This document shows, piece by piece, positions 20,786 through 32,700 of a DNA stretch of 64,000 nt. This DNA comes from Lophium mytilinum (taxonomy: Eukaryota; Ascomycota; Dothideomycetes; Mytilinidiales; Mytilinidiaceae). Both the position numbers and the translations under genes were made by a program. Each line of letters starts with the position of its first letter. Position 1 is the stretch's first letter. Below the pieces are notes generated by a model, which ran no database searches, was not told where the DNA came from, and saw nothing but the letters and a program-made list of their open reading frames with translations. The stretch is taken from positions 1,282,616-1,346,615 of the forward strand of contig MU004186.1 of assembly GCA_010093605.1 (NCBI GenBank), given 5' to 3'.

Positions 20786-23700
20786 ATGGCGTCCCCAGTG
20801 GTGCTTGCCGTGGAAGCCCTTAATTCCAAGGCCACCGACACGATATTTCTGGAATATGAACATTTGTTCGTGGATATCTGCGCGCGATGGATCTCCTCGG
20901 AATCGCAGGTCTCAGCTAAACTTGCCGCATTTGGAAGGACTATACCTTTTGCACCTCACCTGGCCGAGCATGTGGAGTACTTCCTTACGAAAACCTATAC
21001 CGAAGGTTTTCTCGGTCCCGCTTCGGACTCGATCACAGAGGGAGAACTATGTGAACTCCTATTAGCAGTATTTCGGCTGCTTAGCTTTGATGATCCTGAC
21101 TTTGCCAAGTACATTCGACCTTTGAAGTTACAGGAACTGCTATCGCACTCCAGCAAGATAGCGCGGTATCTTACAGCTCGAATATTCTGCCTCTATCTCC
21201 ATGCCTCGGATGCTGCTATGGAGGAGCTAATATCAAAATACGTACACCGGAGCCTCGATTCTGAACCCATCCATGGGGAATGGGAAGGTATCGTGATTGA
21301 CTACCGATTCCTTAGCCTTTGGGAGGAGAAGCGTTACAAGCAACTTTCATTACGCAGACGGGCGACTCAAACGACGGAGTCTACAGCCAACGGCCCGACC
21401 AAAATCCTCAATAACATCTCGAATTTATCTCTTGACGTTCACGGCGTATTACTGCCGCGTTTAGATGGACCCACTGAAGGACAGGAGCCATGCAAAGTTA
21501 TTCCAGTGCCAACAACTACAAGAAACCTCAAAGACCTGGCTGTAGGGCTATTGGACCCAAGTCCACTCCTTTTGACAGGATTAGCTGGCTCGGGAAAGAC
21601 TCTCTTAGTACGACACCTTGCGTGGCATTTGAGGAAACTATCCTCAATGGTCACGTTACACTTGAACGAGCAGAGTGATGCCAAGCTACTATTGGGCATG
21701 TACGCAACTGGAGCGAAGCCTGGGACTTTCAGCTGGCGGCCAGGAGTTTTAACCACCGCAGTTCGAGAAGGGCGTTGGATATTCATCGAGGATCTTGATC
21801 GCGCACCAAACGAAGTCATCAGCACGTTGTTGCCTTTGATAGAGCGAGGAGAGCTTCTCATTCCCAGCCGGGGCGAGACTATCCGAGCAGCACGAGGCTT
21901 CAAAATCATTGCGACCATTCGGACTACCCTAAACTCCAAGGGCGAAGAGCTGGTCCCAAGATCGAACATGATAGGATATCGATTTTGGAGGACTGTCGGG
22001 ATCCAGATGCCTTCCCTCGAAGAATTCCGCGAAGTCATTGCCCAGAACCATCGGACGATACTGCCACACATACCTGCGGTGTTGAGAGTGTACACACAAC
22101 TACAACAGCTATACCGGGAGGCTCGCTTTGCTTCAGAGAATGGGACGTCATTAAGAGCTCTGACTCCTCGAGATCTTCTCAAGTGGTGCGACAGACTTTC
22201 TGCTTTGCTTGCTGGGACTTCATCGTTTACTACCGAGAACATGGATGATGTCTTCATGGAGGCATTTGACTGCTTTGCAGGGAGCCTGCATAATGATCTT
22301 GCCCGCGCAAGGGTGATGGCTTGCGTGGCAGAAGAACTCCATATTGATCCGCAGCGACGCGATCACCTCTTGTCAAGACGCGAGGTTAGGTTCGAGGTCA
22401 ACACTAAAATCACTTCCTCGGGAGTGATGCGGATAGGGAGGGCTAAGCTACCACGGCACCGGAAAGCGAATGCAAATAGCCTTGCATCTGCACGGCCTTT
22501 CTCTACGAATGAGTACACTTTACGCCTTCTAGAGAAGATAGCAGTCGCTGTTGATCGCAAGGAACCACTTTTACTTGTTGGCGAAACAGGGACAGGAAAA
22601 ACAACATGCATTCAATTTCTTGCTGATCAGCTGGGTCGAAAACTAGTTCCCTTCAACCTCTCTCAGCAGAGCGAGAGTGGCGACCTTCTTGGCGGTTACA
22701 AGCCTGTCAATATTCGCAGCCTGATTATCCCTATGAAAGACGAGTTTGACACTTTGTTTGACTCTACCTTTTCACGGAGAAGGAACCATCGGTTTGTTGA
22801 GGTTCTAGGAAAGCAAGTGGCAAAGAGGGAATGGAAACGAGTCTGTAAGCTATGGAGGGAGGCTCTTCGAATGCTGGAGACTGCTCGTACGTCTCAAGAA
22901 TCTAGAGCATCTTCCGAAGACGCCGAAAGTGAGCAACCAAAGAAAAAGAGAAAGGTGGACTCCTTGCCTGCGGACTTCCCTAAGTCGCGATGGGAAAAGT
23001 TTGCGGCCGACTTGAACGATCTCGAAGCTCAACTCTCAAGCGGATCTGAAGGCTTCGCCTTTTCCTTCCTCGAGGGAAACATCGTCAAAGCTGTCCGTAA
23101 TGGCGACTGGGTACTTCTAGACGAGATCAACCTTGCATCCTCAGACACTCTTGAGGCTCTAACAGATCTGCTCGGAGGCGGACCGGAAGGGACACCCTCA
23201 ATTCTACTCACAGAAACAGGAAACGTTGAACGAGTCATCGCTCATCCAGACTTTCGAGTATTCGCTGCGATGAATCCTGCTACCGATGTAGGCAAGAAAG
23301 ATCTCCCTCCAGGCATTCGATCTAGATTCACCGAACTTTACGTGGAGAGCCCGGATGGCGATGTGAGGAGTCTACGCAGTATCGTGGAAAAGTACCTTGG
23401 CGGAGACTCGACAGATCCAAGCATCCGCAAAATTGCTCTAGATGTTACCGAACTATATCTAGAGATACAACAATTAGCTAAATCCAACATTCTGGTTGAC
23501 GGAGCAGATCAGCAGGCCCATTTTAGTCTTCGTACTCTGACTCGAGCTCTGTCCTACGCTCGGGAAACAGCGTCTCTATGTACCCTGCGACGAGCGTTAT
23601 TTGAAGGCTTCAACATGAGCTTCCTCACATTTCTCAGTAGAGCATCCGAAGACGTTGCGACTCCTCTGATCAAGAAGCACTTATTCAGCAGTCAGTCGAG

Positions 23701-26700
23701 CATCAAGACCGAGCTTGGGAAGCCCCTCAAGAAACCAGATAATTCCCGTAGCTACGTCCAAGAAGGGGCGTACTGGCTACGGCAAGGTCCGTACCCTGTT
23801 GAGGACCAACCTCACTACATCATCACCCCGTTCGTAAGGCGGAATATGAACAACCTCATCAGAGCGGCATCAACCAGGCGATATCCAGTCCTCATTCAAG
23901 GCCCTACCTCGTCGGGCAAGACAAGCATGATAGAGTACCTCGCCAAGAGGTCTGGTAACAAGTTTGTTCGTATAAATAACCACGAACACACGGATCTGCA
24001 AGAATACCTTGGTACTTACATCTCTGGTGCTGATGGGAAACTCATTTTTCAAGAAGGCATCCTCATCCGAGCTTTGCGCGAAGGTCATTGGATTGTCCTT
24101 GATGAGCTCAATTTAGCTCCCACGGACGTGCTAGAAGCTTTAAACAGGCTTTTGGATGACAATCGGGAGCTCTTAATTCCGGAAACGCAGGAGGTAGTAA
24201 GGCCGCATGAAGACTTCATGTTATTTGCAACACAGAATCCGGCGGGGTTGTACGGAGGTCGTAAAGCTTTGTCGCGGGCATTCAGGAACCGCTTTCTGGA
24301 ACTGCATTTCGACGACATTCCAGTGGAGGAGTTGACAGAGATTCTACACAGAAGGACACAGATACCTGAGTCATGGTGCAAACGTATCGTCAAAATCTAC
24401 GAGGAGCTTTCAGCGTTGCGCCAAGAGAACCGTCTGTTTGAACAAAAGAGTTTTGCAACGCTCCGGGACTTGTTTCGTTGGGCTCTTCGAAAGGCAGAAA
24501 GCGTTCAGGATCTGGCTGTAAATGGATACATGCTCCTTGCTGAAAGAGTCCGGAAACCCGAAGAACGACAGGCGGTCAAGAAAATCATCGAAACTGTGAT
24601 GAGCAAAGGAGGAGCCCGTGTTAGTATTGACGAAAGAAGCCTCTACAGTGCCGAAAAATCTTCGGAGCTACAATTTTACCGTGACCGGGTGGGTACTAAC
24701 GATTCTGCGGTTTGGACTGGGGCGATGCGTCGTTTGTTCGTCCTCGTTGCGCATGCTATTAGTAACAACGAACCTGTATTGCTGGTAGGAGACACTGGTT
24801 GCGGAAAAACTACAGTCTGCCAATTACTGGCCGAAGCCTGTGGAAAACAGCTACATATTGTCAACGCCCATCAAAACACGGAAACGGGCGACCTAATTGG
24901 GGCCCAACGACCGATCCGGAATCGAGCGGCCATAGAATCGGATCTACATCGCCGTCTCCTTGTCGATCTAGACGCTGTGGGAGTCAAGTTAGCTCCTTCT
25001 GAAATGGATCTAGGGCGTTTACTCGCTCTCTATGATCAACTCGACTATGACACTCTGAGTCTGATACCTATAGATCATCGCGAGGAGATCAAAACCAATC
25101 GGACGAAAGCCGCAGCTCTCTTTGAGTGGGCAGACGGCAGCTTGGTTCATGCGATGAAAGAAGGCCAGTTCTTTCTACTTGATGAAATATCTCTCGCCGA
25201 CGACTCTGTCTTGGAACGTCTTAACAGTGTTCTCGAACCTCAACGTACATTACTTCTGGCCGAAAAGGGACTTGTAGATTCTCTTATTGTTGGGTGTGAG
25301 GGTTTTCAATTCCTTGCAACGATGAATCCCGGAGGTGACTATGGCAAAAAAGAGCTCTCGCCGGCTTTACGAAACCGATTTACCGAGATTTGGGTACCGT
25401 CTTTGTCTGATGTCAATGATATCGTCCAGATAGTGCGCGCAAAGCTGAACCCAGAGGCGCTACAGTATGCGGAGTCAATGGTGTCTTTCGCACAGTGGTT
25501 CAACCAGAAGTACAACACATCGGTTACATCTTCGGTTTCAATTCGAGACACCCTTGCATGGGTTAACTTCATCAATGGCTGCCAGAGCTCAGACACCTTG
25601 TTTGGCGTAGTCCATGGTGCCGCCATGGTTTTTGTGGATACTCTTGGCGCCAACCCCGCTGGTCTATTAGCCATTTCTTCTTCCAGGATCGATGTGGAGA
25701 GACAAGAATGCCTCCGTCAGCTTAGCGAACTCTTAGACATAGATGCTTCTCATATCTACTTCGAAGACATCACGATGACCGCTTCAGATGACCAGCTTAC
25801 CCTTGGGTCATTCTCAATTCCAAAAGTCCAAATCACACAAGAGGACCGATCCTTTTCGCTAGACGCCCCTACTACGAGGTCGAATGCTATGAGAGTCGTA
25901 AGGGCCCTCCAATTATCCAAATCAATACTGCTCGAAGGAAATCCAGGAGTTGGCAAGACCACGCTTGTTACAGCCATAGCCAGAGCTGTTGGCAGACCTC
26001 TGGCGCGTTTGAACCTCTCCGAGCAAACGGATTTGATGGACCTGTTTGGTTCTGACGTCCCGATAGAAGGTGCGCAAGCTGGAACTTTCGCGTGGCGGGA
26101 CGCTCCATTCTTGAAAGCTATGAAGCGTGGAGAATGGGTACTGCTAGACGAGATGAACTTGGCCTCACAGTCTGTTCTAGAAGGTCTCAATGCGGTCCTG
26201 GACCATCGCGGCGAAGTCTACATCTCCGAACTGGATCAGACTTTCCATAAGCATCCAGATTTCCGCGTTTTCGCAGCACAAAATCCGCATCACCAGGGAG
26301 GCGGACGGAAAGGTTTACCGGCTTCATTCGTCAACCGGTTCACTGTGGTCTATGCTGATATCTTCAAGCCTGAAGACTTGATGCTCATATGCAAGCAGGT
26401 CTATCCTCAGTTCAATCCCGAGGAAGCTTCTAAGCTGATTACCTTCGTTGCTGAGCTTGATGAGCAGGTCGTCAATCTTCGAAAGTTTGGAACTTACGGC
26501 AGTCCATGGGAGTTTAATTTACGCGATACTCTTCGCTGGCTCCAGCTGCTCACAACTACAGACGGCCTTTTACCCTCGGGAAATGCCAGAGACTTTCTGG
26601 ACACAATTTTCACGCAAAGATTCAGGAACGAAGCTGATAGAAACCAAGTAGTAGATCTATTCTGCGCCACCTATGGTATTCAGCAAGCTCGGAAAAGCTA

Positions 26701-29700
26701 CTACCACAACCTTGGCCTTGATACCTTGCAGGTGGGGATGGGTTTCCTCAAAAGGAACAATCGTCTCGCGCCTTGCAAAGACACGCAAATGCTGCACAAA
26801 TCTCGATATGCGGCAGCAGAGTCACTGATGATTTGCGCGCAAAAGAACTGGCCGGTGATCCTTGTCGGTCCTTCAGGGTCTGGCAAATCGAGCCTTGTAA
26901 CCCATATCGCAGGAGCTACCGGAGCTACCCTTGTCACATTTGCAATGAATGCCGATATAGATGCTATGGACCTCGTCGGAGGGTTTGAGCAAGTGGACCC
27001 GGCACGACAGATCCACCGATACATTGCCAAGCTGAAGTCTTTCGTTCAATCCCGACTTGTAGAAGACCAGAGCTCTCAGTCGTCTCTATATTACCTCACT
27101 ATTCTGATGCACATTAATCTATCCCTCACTAATATTAGCTCGGACTTGTTCTCACTACTCGAAATGGCCGCTCGAGAGGACTCTCAATGTGTACAGTTGT
27201 TTGAGGAGTTACGTTACTTACAGAGTTCGTCCAACGTCATTGACGGCGGTCGTTTCCAATGGGTGGATGGGATTCTTGTGCAAGCTTTAGAAGAGGGCAG
27301 CTGGCTCGTGCTTGATAACGCGAACCTATGCAGCGCTTCCGTCTTGGACCGGCTCAATTCTCTACTTGAGCCAGATGGATACTTGAGCATCAACGAACAC
27401 CCTACAGAAGATGGGGAAGCTAGAGTAGTCAGGCCGCATCCCAACTTTAGGATTATACTGACTATGGATGCTCGCTACGGAGAACTGTCGCGAGCAATGA
27501 GGAATAGGGCCGTGGAAATCTTTCTTTTGGCAGAGTCATCCACGACGTTACATTCTCATCCAGTCATTGCTTATCCAATGGAGTCCTCGATGTACCGGTT
27601 TCGGCACTTCACTACACGTGCTACAGAGCACCCTTCTCTGCCGACAAGTCAACTTGGCCTAGCTTTCGATCATCTTTCAATAGGTGATATGAGTTACGCC
27701 CAGAGTTTCGCCACCGACGTTAGCAAAGGCTTGATTTCGAATGAAGCCATACGCACACATACTCATTTTACGAATGGTAGTACTAACGGAATCATAAGCA
27801 AACACGCTGCTATATCGAGAGAAGACGATATGCTGGTAAAGCCGAACGGAGTTGCCCAGCCCTTTTCAATACAAGAACGGCTGGATGCTCTCTTACAGGC
27901 TCTGGACAGTTGGGTTCCAAAAGGAAAAGAAATGTACACCAAGATTGCGACGGAAGTAGGCCTCAGTTGGAGCTTTGCAATCTCGCAGTCATATCATCCG
28001 CTGAACAACGAAGTTGTTGTGTGTCGAGATACTAATTTAACAGACGCTGCAATCAGTGCCTCCTGGATCTGTAGCTTTGTCTTCGAAATTGAAAAGATGA
28101 AAACTGCACTAGATTGGATGCCGACACGATCTTTAGAGCGAAGGCCAGAGAAAAACAGGATTCCAGAATTTCTGCTCGCTCTCTGGCAAGCTCTCTCGAC
28201 TTGGCTGGAGCATGTTTGGCAAGCAGGGTCGCTCCCTCCGCTCCTAGACTCTCTCAGCCGGATGAAGACCCTCTTTTGGGAACTCTACAACATGTCAATA
28301 GCAACGGGCTTTGACCGAGCGACCCTGCATACCTATGTGGCAATGCTCGTTGATCTTTCGATATCATTACAGCAATTCGACCAGCCCACAGCCATTATGT
28401 CCAGCACAATCGCCACAAGCTTAACGGTATTTCGGTCCGGAACTCATTTGACCAGTGGTCTTTGTATGGAGCGTGTGTGGTTGCGATTCAAGCCAACCAC
28501 GTCGACATCCACCTCGGCCCTAGATACTCTTCTCAAGCTGGAGGCTCTAGCCGATCGGTTCGACGCTATTATTTGGCGGTCGCATGTTTCGTTTGACGAC
28601 CTAGCTCGAACACGAGAAACCTTTTCTAGTGCAATAGGGTTGCTACAGGAAGTCGACCTTGACGGAGAAGAACTAGTTACAAGCCTTGAAAGTGGTGTCC
28701 ATGATCTAGAGCAGAAGGTCGTCAAGGACGACTACCAAATTACGCCTTACTTCGAGCAAGTCTTTGAAGGTGTATGTCAATTTCTAGACCTGCTTTCATC
28801 CGATAACAGCGGCCTCGATTACCAGTCGCGAGCATCGCGCTCAATGGCATCACTTCTGGCAAGAAGGCCGACCAAGTCGGCTATGACCTCAACGGGAGGC
28901 AACCCCCCTCTGCGATTTTTTCACCTTTGCAGTTACCTTGGGATTCGAACTCCTGGTGGCAAAGACATCGCGCTCTCAAACCAGTTTCAAGCTGCTGCGC
29001 TTGATAAACTGACCCACGTTGAGAGTGTCTCGTTGAGACAGTTGGACTCTTTTGAGTTTGAACTTAACCTTCTTGGGCAGGTGATTGGCTCAGAGAGCCA
29101 AAGCCTGGCCCATGATCAATTCCTGACTCTCAAAGAACATCTTGGGGCCTTGACACACGAGTTAGCCGCTATTGTTGAAACCTACAGCGACGATAAGCCA
29201 GGCGACACCAAGTCTCAGAGTTTCATCAATACAAACCTAGGACAGTGTTTGGAATACTCGACACTCGCAGAAGAAGACCTATCAAACATATCCACTGCAT
29301 CGAAGGCTTGGATCAGCCTCGCGTTGGCAGGCATTAAGCTCTACATACCAGATCGACCTTTTGATCCGGCCCTTCGACCGATGATGGAACGTCGCTTCTT
29401 CAACGACCATAAAGCGGGGCTAGAAGAGAAACTGAATGCTCTTCAAGGTTTCGAACAACATTTCACCGGCAACGAAACTACCTTGCGCATCCGTCTTGCG
29501 CGACAAGAGCTGCAGGCCTTGGGAGAAGAGCCGCAGGTTGCCGCTGTCGTAAGGCCTGATGTCTCAGAGCTTGAGGTTTTACAAGGAGAACTCGACAATT
29601 TGCTCAATGTTGTACGACCCTTACTTGAAGGTACTGCTACTGCAGAAGACCTTTCTCGGGACCATACCTTTCGCCAGAACATTTCTCATATCATTCGACG

Positions 29701-32700
29701 CTTGACTGAGGGATATCGCTATTATGACGACATCACTGGTCCTGCTGTAGGTTTCTTGCTCTGCTTGAATATTGGGCTGAGTCTCGCAGCCCAAAGCCAC
29801 CTGGTGCACAAACCATCTTCCGAAGCAGTAGCCTACCTATCAGCACACACTCCCTTCTTGGGTCTCAATCGGCACGAAGTCAATGCAAGCTTTTATGAGG
29901 CTGAACTTGGGAATGTCCTGAAGCAGAGGCACCCGGATACGGACTTACGATGGCATTTCTTGCAACACATGGCCATCGATGTTGCTATGATGGCTCCCTT
30001 TGGGTGCTCTGAACTGCATAATCTTACACACGATGTGTTCTCGAGCTTTTTCACCGAGTGGAAAGAACGACTTCAGCTGGACCAAGAAAAAGAAGCCGCA
30101 GATCACAGCCTATACACATATCGTGGTGGCGACGACGACGAGGACAACGACGAGGAAGATCTGTCGTTGTTCCCAGATTATGAGAGAGAGGTTGACGACT
30201 CAGTTCCTGTGTCTTCGAGACTTTCACAAGACCTGGTAGTTCGCTTATCCGATCTTCATGAAAAGATATTCCTTGGAAGCTACTCAGGCCCAGAGATGAC
30301 CAAAGATCTCCTTCACTGGTCTACTAGAGAGATTGGCAAGCTTACCAAGAAAGACACAGATTGTGCCTTCAAGTCTAGCCCTGAAGATATGCTACCAGCT
30401 ATCTTTGTCGAGATTGGCCGGGGAATCGATACTCTATCGACCGGCGGAGTGGCACGAAACTACAACTTCTATTTCGACCCCAACATCGTGCAAGGCAAGA
30501 GATTCATCAACCTCATTCACAAGCTACAACATCGCTATCGACAGATTAGAGAAGTATGGCCTGAACACGCGACCCTTGGAGAAGTTCTGCGAACTTGCGA
30601 CGAAGCCCTTGCCTTTGGACACACCGAACCAGTCGCCAAATTTCTGACCAAGGCAGAGAAGCTTCATAGCTACGTGTACGAGTGGCAAAGGGTGACTAGC
30701 AGAGAATTCAGCACGTCGGCTCTTTATGACGAGTTGACCAACCTTCTAGTCAGCTGGAGACAACTAGAGCTGACGACATGGGCTCGTCTGTTTGACATCG
30801 AGATGGAAAAGTGTAACAATGCTGCAAAGAGCTGGTGGTTCATCGCCTACGAAACCATAGTTGCTGCTCCTGAATCCCTACAGTCTGCTGATGTACGGTC
30901 GCATGCTAAGGGGCTTTTGAAAGCTTTGGAAGGCTTCTTCTCATCAACGACCATTGGCCAATTCAGCCAACGGCTTCTTCTTCTCAAACAATTCTCGAAC
31001 CACGTCAAGCTACGCATACAAGAAGCCCCTTTGCTGCAGACAATTAATCTGGCACTAGAGAACTTCATCTCGTATTACTCAAAGTTCAAGGCTCAGGTAC
31101 AAGAAACACTTGCCAAGGGACGCAAGGTGCTCGAGAAGCAAATGAAGGAAGTCATTCTACTGGCTAGCTGGAAAGATACCAATATCGAAGCACTGAAGCA
31201 AAGTGCAAAGACTTCGCATCGCAAGCTGACGAAACTTGTACGGAAATTCAGGGCCTTGTTGAATCAATCGTTCGCCGGTGTTCTGAGCAAGGGGTTCCCA
31301 GACCTTGGGGCTCTTTCGCCTCTTCAAGGCAACCCCGAAGTCGCGACAGCTCACGTGGACCATGCTCTCATAGAAAAAATCTGCAGCATCCATGTGCCGG
31401 ACTGGAACTCAAGGCAATCTCGATTCAAGAATATCCCAGTCACCATTTCAATCATGCGGAGCAAAAGCCAACCTAATCCTAGCAGCCTGAATGCCTCCGA
31501 ACAAGTCAATGACTTCATTACGGAACTAGAGTCGTCCATCGCAGAACTGCAAAAGGCTACGCCGGCTTACTTAACGGAGGAGAACAAGACTGAAGTAAAG
31601 CACCTCAAGTCTAGAAAACGCAAACTCTTCGTGGACACCCTAAAGACACTGAAGGAGATGGGTTTCAAGTGGAACTTTGGTACCGATGCGCTCGAAAACC
31701 AGGACTCGTTATCGACTGTCTTAGCCAGATTACCAGCTCTACCCACAAGCGGGGGTACAGTGACTGCTGCTGAGAGCCACCTCTATCAAACCTTGAGTAT
31801 CATGCAACAAGTCCGGGAAGTGGCAAAGGAACATCCTGGAGATTTGACGGGTGAGCAAGTAGCCCGAGCTATTGGATTTCTCGAGAGCTTGCTACAGTCA
31901 AGCATTCGACAACGAACGACGTTGGCTAGGACCGTGGAGACCTCCCAGTCAACATTGAGCAACCTTTCTGTTTACCAAGCACTCAAGGATCCCATTTCTC
32001 GTATCTCGCAACTCGGCACGCCTGAAGAACGCGACCTCTTACGAACTCCTCATGCACAAGTGGAAGATGGACAATCGCTGCTTAATGTTGTCCAGTGGCT
32101 AGTGGTGATTCTAGATGTTGGTATCGATCTAATCAATACTCAAGCTAAGCTTGCCAAGCTTGAGCTGTCGTCAGTTACCACGGGTCTTGCGACGTGGAAA
32201 ATCACGTTCGAGAAACTTCTGTCAGAAGGCAGTAGTCTTCCTAGTCTGCCAGAGAACATATCGACAGGAGATCATGTCAGGATTTACAAATTATTTGGAC
32301 AGAGCTTGTACGATCTTGAAAGCGATATCAAGAAGTGGATTGGGGACTTCCCAGTGGCAAAGTGCACGCTGAAGCAGATCCTACCTTTCGTACAGTTTGA
32401 GTTTACAACATCCTCGAGCGAAACTGATCAGGCGACCTACATCACCGTCAAGGACATGACCTCCCAGATACTCACTACTGTCGATAAGATTCTCGGTTCC
32501 ATGCAAGACGTCGAATCGGCTCTCGCTAACTTGCCATTATCTCCCGAAGATCCCGCCTGGTTCATCAAAGAAGAGAACGTCCTATCTAAGACTATCAACG
32601 CAATGCAAGTTCCAATGATTGCCGGAGAACTTCAAGGCTTGGCGGACTCTATCCAAAAAGTACAAGACACGGATACAACCAACAGCGGTATCAAGATAAT

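Noticed and set aside
28925-28950. tRNA-like GGATTCGAACTCC box
   Set aside because: It lies inside the midasin coding sequence and no cloverleaf arms surround it.
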